Below, in pieces: positions 1 through 5,944 of a DNA stretch of 6,339 nucleotides. Below the pieces are notes generated by a model, which did no database searches, was not told where the DNA came from, and saw only the letters and a list, made by a program, of their open reading frames with translations. This DNA is from a bacterium (GTDB taxonomy: Bacteria > Blakebacterota > Blakebacteria > Blakebacterales > Blakebacteraceae), in contig JALGWK010000123.1 of NCBI GenBank assembly GCA_025774205.1, forward strand, positions 1 to 6,339, given 5' to 3'. Both the position numbers and the translations under genes were made by a program. Within the stretch, counting starts at the first letter, position 1; each line of letters begins with the position of its first letter.

Positions 1-765
1 GTCACGCATGGAGTGGTTGCCGTGCACGACCAGGACGAGGGGGAAGGGCCCCTCCCCTTCCGGGTACCAGACCCGGCCATTCAGCGGGAAGGCCCGCCGG
101 TCGAAACCCCAGTAACGATTGCGGTGCCTGCCTTTCCATCCACTCAATTTCCCGACGAAAGGTTTGGCGTCGATGGCGTCGGTCAGGAGGTCAGCCTCCT
201 CACCGAATTCAGGTCGGCGATCTGCTCCGCTGCCATAGGTGATGTGAACGACCGGGAAGGGACCGTTCAGGGAGGGATCGGGAGCGTCGATCTGCGTCAC
301 CGGACGATGCACCGGGTCCTCCACCTTTACGAGATCCTCGGCGCTCCCCCGGTTCCCGAGCCAGACGAAGAAGATCACGAACGAGGCCATGGAGAGAACA
401 ACCCCGACCGGGATGGCGATCCGCTTCCCCTTCCGGGCGTCTCGCCAGGAGGAATCGGTCATTACCATCACCGCCCCACCGATGATAGCCGAAGCCAGGA
501 GGAGGATGATGGCAACCTTATCCAGCCCGCCGGGCATCGCGTTCTCCATCAGGATGATGAAGGCCACGAAAAAGGCGCCCGGGAACCAGCGGGGTATCCG
601 ACGCGCGATCGTAAGCCCCAGGGCAATAGCCCCCCACCAGAGGCCGAGCATCGCCGCGCCGAAGAGCAGCCCGATCAGCATGTCTGTTATCTGGCCGAAG
701 CCGGTCCGCAGATCGCTGTAAGAATAGACAACCCCCAGCAGGGCCAGCAGGAAGGCGCCGGTCAC
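1..765 (-). CDS. Membrane-anchored alpha/beta-hydrolase, N-terminal part (3' end outside window)
   Basis: The minus-strand frame is open from the left edge to a TAA at 876-874 and shows 255 codons from a GTG at 765. The protein starts with about five hydrophobic segments (residues ~2-17, 29-54, 63-80, 84-103 and 115-136), followed by a polar linker. It then gives the beginning of a hydrolase domain: GRVWYPEGEGPFPLVLVVHGN. The HGN at 24-16 is the oxyanion-hole strand of alpha/beta-hydrolases, in the style of dienelactone hydrolase and related esterases. The nucleophile Ser, acid and His would lie beyond the window, so activity cannot be judged. The likely arrangement is a membrane anchor carrying a hydrolase domain outside the cell, which is inferred from the order of segments. 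The start is uncertain: GTG 765 is the first usual start codon, but protein-like sequence (RQYLNRTAPKVADWLKRF) continues upstream in frame to about 849. It is transcribed divergently from the reductase. The substrate is unknown. Confidence 0.75.
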   Translation of the reverse strand, partial: MTGAFLLALLGVVYSYSDLRTGFGQITDMLIGLLFGAAMLGLWWGAIALGLTIARRIPRWFPGAFFVAFIILMENAMPGGLDKVAIILLLASAIIGGAVMVMTDSSWRDARKGKRIAIPVGVVLSMASFVIFFVWLGNRGSAEDLVKVEDPVHRPVTQIDAPDPSLNGPFPVVHITYGSGADRRPEFGEEADLLTDAIDAKPFVGKLSGWKGRHRNRYWGFDRRAFPLNGRVWYPEGEGPFPLVLVVHGNHSMRD

Positions 766-863
766 GGCTCCCTTCTTCGCCCGCGGCCCGGGAATAAACC
801 GCTTGAGCCAGTCGGCAACCTTTGGAGCCGTACGATTCAGGTACTGCCTGACTACGGATATGC

Positions 864-873
864 CATTATATAG
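864..873 (+). promoter_or_regulatory. TATA-box-like element upstream of the aldo/keto reductase
   Basis: CATTATATAG is a short AT-only island in GC-rich surroundings and resembles an archaeal TATA box. Transcription would be expected to begin about 25 bp downstream, near 893-898. That leaves a leader of roughly 22-27 nt carrying the GGAG at 908-911 before the ATG at 920. The sequence reads nearly as well on the other strand (CTATATAATG), so it might also serve the divergent hydrolase. No clear BRE was recognised. This is inferred from composition and spacing only. Confidence 0.45.
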
Positions 874-907
874 TTACACCCGATTCAGCCCTCTGAGCCA
901 GCGTGCC

Positions 908-911
908 GGAG
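908..911 (+). promoter_or_regulatory. Ribosome binding site deciding the reductase start
   Basis: GGAG lies 8 nt before the ATG at 920. This supports 920 over the in-frame TTG at 803 and ATG at 860. Both alternatives lie upstream of or within the TATA-like element and would add residues outside the family's usual N-terminus. Confidence 0.6.
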
Positions 912-919
912 AAAAGATC

Positions 920-1747
920 ATGGATCTGCGAATCGATTCCCGCATCGATCTGAACAATGGCACATCGATCCCGAGACTGGGTCTGGGCATGTACCAGATC
1001 CCCGATGGATCGGTCGCGGAACACGCGGTCCTCTACGCCCTCGAGATCGGTTACCGGCACATCGACACCGCGATGATGTACGGCAACGAGTCTTCCGTCG
1101 GGCGCGCGATCCGCGAGAGCGGTCTCCCCCGTGAGGATATCTTCGTCACGACCAAGCTCTGGAACGACGATCACGGGTATGAAGCGGCGATCGATGCCTT
1201 CCAGCGGAGTCTCGATACCCTGGGACTCGATTATATCGATCTCTACCTCATCCACTGGCCGGTCGAGACGAGGCGGAGCAATTCGTGGCGGGCCCTGGAA
1301 ACGATATCCGGGCAGGGTCTCTGCCGGGCGATCGGGGTCAGCAACTACATGATCCGGCACCTGGACGAACTCCTGGCCTCCTGCCGCGTGCGACCGGCGG
1401 TGAACCAGGTCGAGTTCAGCCCCTTCCTCAATCAGACCGACCTGCTTGATCGCTGTCGGCAGGAAGGGATCGTGCTGGAGGCATACAGCCCGTTGACCAA
1501 GGGCCGACGGCTCGATGACGGGAGAGTCAAAGCAGTCGCGGACGCGATCGGACGATCACCCGCGCAGGTCCTCATCCGCTGGGCGCTGCAGCACGACCTG
1601 ATCGTGATACCGAAGTCGGCGAGGCCGCAGCATATCCTCGCCAACGCCGAAGTGTTCGACTTCACAATGTCCGATGAACAGATGGCAATCCTGAACGGAC
1701 TGAACGAAGATCTCCGCACCAGCTGGGATCCTACGAACCAGCCCTGA
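920..1747 (+). CDS. Aldo/keto reductase, 2,5-diketo-D-gluconate reductase-like (AKR5-type)
   Basis: A 275-residue soluble (beta/alpha)8-barrel oxidoreductase, expected to reduce aldehydes or ketones to alcohols with NAD(P)H in the cytoplasm. It has the family's normal full length. The catalytic tetrad is complete: Asp49 (HIDTA), Tyr54 (MYGNE), Lys79 (VTTKLW) and His112 (LIHWP). Other family blocks are IGVSNY, NQVEFSPF, LEAYSPLTKG and the cofactor-binding IPKSARPQHILAN. In that last block Lys232, Ser233 and Arg235 are kept, but position 238, usually Arg in NADPH-dependent members, is His. This may relax cofactor preference toward NADH. The start at 920 is backed by GGAG 8 nt upstream and by family homology beginning there. 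It lies 50 bp before the alanine dehydrogenase on the same strand, so it could be the first gene of that operon. The substrate is not predictable; these enzymes are often broad-range. Confidence 0.92.
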   Translation: MDLRIDSRIDLNNGTSIPRLGLGMYQIPDGSVAEHAVLYALEIGYRHIDTAMMYGNESSVGRAIRESGLPREDIFVTTKLWNDDHGYEAAIDAFQRSLDTLGLDYIDLYLIHWPVETRRSNSWRALETISGQGLCRAIGVSNYMIRHLDELLASCRVRPAVNQVEFSPFLNQTDLLDRCRQEGIVLEAYSPLTKGRRLDDGRVKAVADAIGRSPAQVLIRWALQHDLIVIPKSARPQHILANAEVFDFTMSDEQMAILNGLNEDLRTSWDPTNQP

Positions 1748-1765
1748 GAACACAACCATTCCGCT

Positions 1766-1783
1766 TCCACCACTGATGGTGGA
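1766..1783 (+). other. Small hairpin next to the alanine dehydrogenase ribosome binding site
   Basis: TCCACCA (1766-1772) and TGGTGGA (1777-1783) form a perfect 7-bp stem with a CTGA loop. The right arm runs straight into the strong Shine-Dalgarno at 1781-1790. No T-run follows, so it is a poor terminator candidate. It could influence translation initiation or mark a processing site between the reductase and the dehydrogenase. The function is not shown by sequence. Confidence 0.35.
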
Positions 1784-1790
1784 GAGGAGG
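1781..1790 (+). promoter_or_regulatory. Strong ribosome binding site for the GTG-initiated alanine dehydrogenase
   Basis: GGAGAGGAGG has its GGAGG core ending 7 nt before the GTG at 1798. This near-ideal spacing and strength fixes the non-ATG start, and the family N-terminus (MDIGIPRE) begins exactly there. Confidence 0.75.
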
Positions 1791-1797
1791 TCCGACC

Positions 1798-2931
1798 GTG
1801 GACATCGGCATTCCCAGAGAATTCAACCGCCACGAGCATCGTGTCGGCCTGACCCCGCGCGCTGTCTCCCTTCTGACGGAAAACGGGCACACCGTGATCG
1901 TAGAGCGGGGCTCCGGAGACGCGGCCTTTTTCGAGGATGGGCGCTATGAAGCGGCCGGTGCCCAGATCGTCTATCACCCCGAGGAGGTCTACAAGCGGGC
2001 TGACATGGTCTGCAAGGTCGGCTCGATCCTGACCGAGAATCTCGACCTGCTGAAGAAAGGTTCGATCATTTGCGCCTTCCAGCACCTGGCGGTCTATCCG
2101 AAGGAGAAGATCGAACGTCTGATGGAACTCGAGACCACGGTCATCGGGTACGAGATCATCCGGGACGCTGAAGGCCTGATACCGGTCAAGAAACCGTTCA
2201 GCGAGATGGCTGGCCAGATGGCCGTGCATCTTGCCGCGAACTACCTCCAGACCGAGGAGGGCGGCCGGGGGATCCTCATGGGCAGTGTACCGGGGGTGCC
2301 GCCACCCACCGTGCTCATCCTCGGAGGCGGCACGGTCGGTCAGGCCGCCGCCGGCGTGGCCCACCTGAGCGGCGCCCACGTCGTGGTCCTCGATATCGAC
2401 ATGGAACAGCTCCGGGAGATCAACAACATCTTCAGGGGCCAGGTAGTCACCGCTCTGTCAACCAGGGACAACCTGCGGTACTTCACCCAGATCGCTGACG
2501 TCATGATCGGCGCTGTCCTGGTACCCGGAGAACGTTCGGACAAGATCGTCACCGAGAACATGGTGATGAAGATGCGCAGCGGCAGCGTCATCGTCGATCT
2601 CGCCATCGACCAGGGCGGCTGCATCGAGACGAGCCGTCCCACCTCGATCGATGATCCGACCTACAACGTGCACGGGGTGGTCCACTACTGCGTACCGAAC
2701 CTGACATCGAATATGGCCCGTACCGCCTCACGAGCCCTCGCCGACGCCGCCCTGCCATATGTCAATACCATCGCGGACCTCGGGCTCCAGACAGCCGTCT
2801 GTGACGATCCCGGGATCGGGGCAGGCACCTACCTCTACCGGGGGAAGATGGTCCACGAGGTCACCGGTGAGTCGTTCGACATCCCCGCCTCACCGATCGA
2901 AGACTGCCTGGAGGGGATGGCACAGTCATGA
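1798..2931 (+). CDS. ald: Alanine dehydrogenase family protein (AlaDH/PNT superfamily)
   Basis: A 377-residue cytoplasmic NAD-dependent dehydrogenase, near the usual ~370 of the family. The expected reaction is L-alanine + NAD to pyruvate + ammonium + NADH, reversible. The N-terminal AlaDH/PNT domain carries Arg15 (HRVGLTP) and His96 (AFQHLA), matching substrate-binding Arg and catalytic His of known alanine dehydrogenases. The Rossmann NAD domain has LILGGGTVGQAAA (~173-185), and Asp199 at the end of the next strand points to NAD rather than NADP. IDQGGC with Asp271 is the second catalytic motif, and HYCVPNLTSNMARTAS is also family-typical. An oddity: the usual KVKEP block reads KVGSI (73-77), so the substrate-carboxylate Lys75 is Gly. 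Alanine is therefore the best guess, but another amino or oxo acid is possible. GTG start with a strong ribosome binding site; the stop overlaps the CoA-transferase start by ATGA. Confidence 0.85.
   Translation: MDIGIPREFNRHEHRVGLTPRAVSLLTENGHTVIVERGSGDAAFFEDGRYEAAGAQIVYHPEEVYKRADMVCKVGSILTENLDLLKKGSIICAFQHLAVYPKEKIERLMELETTVIGYEIIRDAEGLIPVKKPFSEMAGQMAVHLAANYLQTEEGGRGILMGSVPGVPPPTVLILGGGTVGQAAAGVAHLSGAHVVVLDIDMEQLREINNIFRGQVVTALSTRDNLRYFTQIADVMIGAVLVPGERSDKIVTENMVMKMRSGSVIVDLAIDQGGCIETSRPTSIDDPTYNVHGVVHYCVPNLTSNMARTASRALADAALPYVNTIADLGLQTAVCDDPGIGAGTYLYRGKMVHEVTGESFDIPASPIEDCLEGMAQS
2910..2916 (+). promoter_or_regulatory. Ribosome binding site for the CoA-transferase inside the end of ald
   Basis: GGAGGGG lies within the last codons of the dehydrogenase, 11 nt before the ATG at 2928. 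Together with the ATGA stop/start overlap (2928-2931) it supports translational coupling of the two genes. Confidence 0.5.
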
Positions 2932-4226
2932 ACTGGCACGACGACTTCAAAGCGAAACTGACGACCGCGGAGGAAGCCGTCTCGGTCATCGAGACCGGGG
3001 ACCGCGTCTATTACGGCGGGAACGCGGCGATCCCCCAGGCACTGATCCGGGCCCTGGCCGAACGGAAGGACGAACTGGAACACGTTCAGCTGAACCATGT
3101 CCTCCTGCTGGGAGATGATCCTCTCTCCGCTCCCGAGATGGAGGGCCACTTCCGGCACAACTCACTCTTCGTGGGTCCGGCCGACCGGGCAGCGGTCAAC
3201 GACGCCCGGGCCGACTACGTGCCGATCTTCCTGCACCAGATCCCCCGACTCTTCTACGAGGAGATCATTCCGCTCGACGTCTGCATGATCATGCTCTCCC
3301 CACCCGATGAGCACGGATTCATGAGCTTTGGCGTCGAGACGCTGGCTTCGAAAGCGGCCAGTCTGACCGCCGATACGATCATCGCGCAGGTCAATGAGAA
3401 GATGCCGCGGGTCCTGGGTGACTCGTTCATCCACGTGAACCGGGTGAACAAGATCGTGGAACACACCGAGGCGCTGCCCACGCTGGAACAGAAACCGGCC
3501 AATCCGGTGGAAATGGCCATCGGCCAGCATATCCTCGGCATGATCGAACCGGGCATGACCCTGCAGATGGGTATCGGCGGGATACCCGACGCAGTATACG
3601 ACGCCCTTGAGGGACCGCTCGAGCTGGGCATCCACACCGAGATGATCTCCGATGGGGCCATGCAGGCCATCCAGCGCGGGGTAGTGACCGGTTTCAGGAA
3701 GACGCTCCACCAGGGGAAAGTGATCATCACCTTCGCCCTCGGAAGCGAGGAATTATACGATTACATCGACAACAATCCCCTGATCGAGGCCCACCCGGTC
3801 GATTATGTGAACGATCCGTTCATCATCAGTCAGAACGAGAACCTGATGGCGATCAATTCGGCCATCGAGGTGGACCTCACCGGTCAGGTCTGTTCCGACT
3901 CGATCGGTCCGAAGATCTATTCCGGATTTGGCGGACAGGTCGACTTCATCCGGGGGGCGGCCCGTTCGAAGGGCGGCAAACCGATCATCGCCCTGCCCTC
4001 GACCGCCAAAGGTGGTGAACTCTCCCGGATCGTCCCCTTCCTGAAGCAGGGTGCCGGGGTGGTAACGAGCCGGGCCGATGTCCACTACATCATCACCGAG
4101 CACGGGATCGCCAATATCTTCGGGAAGAACCGGCGGGAACGGGTAGAGGCGCTGATCGACATAGCCGATCCCGCCTTCCGGCAGGAACTGCTGGACGCCG
4201 CCAAGGAGCGGAAACTGCTGCCCTGA
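2928..4226 (+). CDS. CoA-transferase of the 4-hydroxybutyrate / acetyl-CoA hydrolase-transferase family
   Basis: A 432-residue cytoplasmic enzyme with both family domains. The N-terminal acetyl-CoA hydrolase/transferase half contains GDRVYYGGNAAIPQAL (24-39) and a DYVPIFLHQIP block near residue 100. The C-terminal half contains GIHTEMISDG, GFGGQVDF (333-340), ALPSTAKGGELSRIVP and IITEHGIANIFGKN. Glu238 in HTEM falls at the number of the active-site glutamate of clostridial 4-hydroxybutyrate CoA-transferase, and the GGQ oxyanion/CoA motif follows. These residues and the length favour CoA transfer through a glutamyl-CoA intermediate over plain hydrolysis. Likely donors and acceptors are short-chain acyl-CoAs and acetate, but the exact pair cannot be told. 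It is coupled to ald by an ATGA overlap, so the two products should be made together. It ends 84 bp before the convergent permease gene. Confidence 0.88.
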   Translation: MNWHDDFKAKLTTAEEAVSVIETGDRVYYGGNAAIPQALIRALAERKDELEHVQLNHVLLLGDDPLSAPEMEGHFRHNSLFVGPADRAAVNDARADYVPIFLHQIPRLFYEEIIPLDVCMIMLSPPDEHGFMSFGVETLASKAASLTADTIIAQVNEKMPRVLGDSFIHVNRVNKIVEHTEALPTLEQKPANPVEMAIGQHILGMIEPGMTLQMGIGGIPDAVYDALEGPLELGIHTEMISDGAMQAIQRGVVTGFRKTLHQGKVIITFALGSEELYDYIDNNPLIEAHPVDYVNDPFIISQNENLMAINSAIEVDLTGQVCSDSIGPKIYSGFGGQVDFIRGAARSKGGKPIIALPSTAKGGELSRIVPFLKQGAGVVTSRADVHYIITEHGIANIFGKNRRERVEALIDIADPAFRQELLDAAKERKLLP

Positions 4227-4310
4227 GGAGCCTGTCGGAGAAACCGTAGATAGCGAGGGTTATGCTGGCGCTGTATGACAAGGCGGTCGAGCTGAAGGGC
4301 CGGAGACGGT
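4227..4310. other. Convergent intergenic gap
   Basis: 84 bp lie between the stop of the CoA-transferase and the stop of the ABC permease. No T-run terminator was found on either strand. CGGAGACGG occurs at 4301-4309 and again at 4321-4329, the second copy inside the permease's last codons. Nothing else was recognised. Confidence 0.5.
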
Positions 4311-5156
4311 TCAGACCGAACGGAGACGGCGGAAGAGGACCGAGCAGAGGTAGATCGCGCCAGCCGTGAGCACGATCGCCGATTCCGGTGATACGCCGGA
4401 ACCGTAGACGGCCATCCGCGGCAGGGTCGTCAGCAGCACGGAGAGCCCCGTCGCGACCACCATCATCCATCCCAGGCGTTTCATATAGTGTCCCGCCGTG
4501 GCGGCCGGCAGGGTGAGCAGCGCGATCACCAGGATGAGCCCCACGATCTGCATCAGGCTCACCACCGTAAGCGCCACTACGGTAAGCAGAACGAGGTTCG
4601 TCCTGAGGGTGTCGACCCCCTGGAGCTTCGCGTATTCCTCATCAACACAGACCGCCAGGAATCGCTTGTAGTAGAGCACCACGACGCTGACGATGACGAT
4701 ATCCATCACCAGCAGCCGCAGCACATCTGCCCCCTGGACCACGGCGATGTTGCCGAAGAGGTAACTCATCAACTCCACGTGGTAACCGGGGGTGAACTTC
4801 ACCAGCAGGATCCCCGTGGCCATCCCGATGGCCCACATGGCGCCGATCAGGGTATCCATACGTTCCTGGACCCGGTCGTGCACGACCCCGATCACGATCG
4901 CCCCGAGTATCGCGGCCGCGACCGCGCCGTGGAAGGGATCGAGATTTCCGAACGTCGCCGGGAAATGATGTCTCAGAAAGATCGCCGCGCCGATCCCCCC
5001 GACCGCGGTGTGCGCGATGGCACCGACCAGGAAGACGATCCGTTTCGTGACGACATACGGTCCGATGACACCGCAGGCGATACTGGCGACGAGGCCTGCC
5101 AGGAGTCCCGTCAGCAGGAGCGGGTTTATCGCCATATCCCTGAAGAAGTCGATCAT
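4311..5156 (-). CDS. znuB: ABC-3 family metal transporter permease (ZnuB/MntB-type)
   Basis: A 281-residue integral membrane protein, normal for this family. Most of its length is hydrophobic, with about seven to nine membrane segments starting at residues ~12-33. Family blocks are GPYVVTKRIVFLVGAIAHTAVGG (32-54), with the conserved AH pair at 48-49, then SYLFGNI, DEEYAKLQGV (the cytoplasmic loop contacting the ATPase) and VGLILVIALLTLPAATA near the last helices. It forms the channel for zinc or a related divalent metal, driven by the ATPase encoded just upstream. The ATG at 5156 overlaps the ATPase stop by ATGA (5153-5156) and has no convincing Shine-Dalgarno of its own, so translation is probably coupled. 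It is the last gene of the operon. The metal cannot be read from the permease itself; zinc is favoured from the binding protein. Confidence 0.9.
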   Translation of the reverse strand: MIDFFRDMAINPLLLTGLLAGLVASIACGVIGPYVVTKRIVFLVGAIAHTAVGGIGAAIFLRHHFPATFGNLDPFHGAVAAAILGAIVIGVVHDRVQERMDTLIGAMWAIGMATGILLVKFTPGYHVELMSYLFGNIAVVQGADVLRLLVMDIVIVSVVVLYYKRFLAVCVDEEYAKLQGVDTLRTNLVLLTVVALTVVSLMQIVGLILVIALLTLPAATAGHYMKRLGWMMVVATGLSVLLTTLPRMAVYGSGVSPESAIVLTAGAIYLCSVLFRRLRSV

Positions 5157-5944
5157 CCCTGGTTCTCGTCGTCGGGCAGGCAGGTCGGACAGTCGTCATC
5201 GTGAGTGACCAGGCGATGAACTCCGTGATCGATATACGCCTCGCTGATCAGGTCCCTGGTGACTTCGGGCGCGCCGTGGCACACCAGTCTCCGGTTCAGG
5301 CAGGCGATCGTCTTCATGTGCGCCGATACGAAGCCGATATCGTGACTCACGAGGACGATGGGGAACTCTTCGTTGAGGGTGCCCAGCAGTTCATGGAACG
5401 ACCGTTCCATCGGCGCGTCGATACCGGCCGTCGGTTCATCGAGGAGGAGGATTCTGGCTTCGGAAGCGAGGGCCCGGGCGATCAGAACGCGCTGACGCTG
5501 GCCGCCCGAGAGCTCGGCGATGGTCCGGCGGGCAAGGTCCTCGACTCCGGTCTTCCGGAGTGCCTCCATGCCCTTCTCTACATGCTCGTTGGTGAACTTC
5601 GGCCCCCAACTGGAACGGTGGAGCCGCCCCATCAGCACCACGTCGAGGACGGTCGCCGGGACCGTGGCGTCGATGCCGGCGTGCTGGGGCACATATCCGA
5701 TCTGTGACCGGGCCTCGACCGGGGACATCCCCAGGATGCTCACCCGGCCGGAATCGGGCTTCAGCAGTCCCAGCATGATCCTCAGAAGGGTGGTCTTCCC
5801 GGCCCCGTTCGGACCGATCAGGCCAACGTAATCATCCGCTTCGATCTGAAAGGTGACGTCTTCGAGGATCGGGAAGGGATCCGCACTCCCCGGGTAGCTG
5901 AAGGTGACGTGTTCAATTTCGGCAGCGGGGCGGCCCTGGCTCAC
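5153..5944 (-). CDS. znuC: ABC transporter ATPase for zinc/manganese-type uptake (ZnuC/MntA-type)
   Basis: A 263-residue cytoplasmic ATPase with every motif needed for activity. These are Walker A GPNGAGKTT (44-52), Q-loop YVPQH (84-88), signature LSGGQRQR (145-152), Walker B ILLLDEP (165-171) and H-loop VSHD with His201. Sequence just after the Q-loop (DATVPATVLDVVLMGR) is typical of metal-uptake ATPases. The C-terminal tail beyond ~240 is rich in possible metal ligands: His240, His243, His248, three Asp residues, then CPTC (252-255). The start is GTG at 5944, supported by GGAG at 5956-5953, 8 nt upstream. That GTG overlaps the stop of the binding-protein gene as GTGA. It should dimerise and energise the downstream permease. 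Confidence 0.93.
   Translation of the reverse strand: MSQGRPAAEIEHVTFSYPGSADPFPILEDVTFQIEADDYVGLIGPNGAGKTTLLRIMLGLLKPDSGRVSILGMSPVEARSQIGYVPQHAGIDATVPATVLDVVLMGRLHRSSWGPKFTNEHVEKGMEALRKTGVEDLARRTIAELSGGQRQRVLIARALASEARILLLDEPTAGIDAPMERSFHELLGTLNEEFPIVLVSHDIGFVSAHMKTIACLNRRLVCHGAPEVTRDLISEAYIDHGVHRLVTHDDDCPTCLPDDENQG

Noticed and set aside
13-873. Long plus-strand open frame of 286 codons
   Set aside because: It has low-complexity, charge-rich sequence with no recognisable domain. The opposite strand gives hydrophobic segments and a clear hydrolase motif, so this is a shadow of the minus-strand gene.
803-919. Upstream extension of the reductase from TTG 803 or ATG 860
   Set aside because: The extension has no good ribosome binding site and spans the TATA-like element. 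Family homology begins at the ATG at 920.
1432-2379. Minus-strand open frame of 315 codons spanning the reductase and dehydrogenase
   Set aside because: It crosses two genes whose catalytic motifs are intact on the plus strand. High GC content keeps antisense frames open.
4301-4329. Direct repeat CGGAGACGG, 20 bp apart
   Set aside because: It is only two 9-bp copies, with the second in the permease coding end. No mobile element or array surrounds it.
4262-4369. Small plus-strand frame (MLALYDKAVELKG...) of 35 codons after the CoA-transferase, with a GAGGG just upstream
   Set aside because: Two thirds of it runs antisense to the permease end and becomes Arg/Gly-rich out-of-frame sequence. 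It has no known match and is too short to support.
4488-5204. Plus-strand open frame of 238 codons rich in His, Asp and Gln
   Set aside because: It is antisense to the clearly recognisable ABC permease, and its composition reflects the complement of hydrophobic codons.
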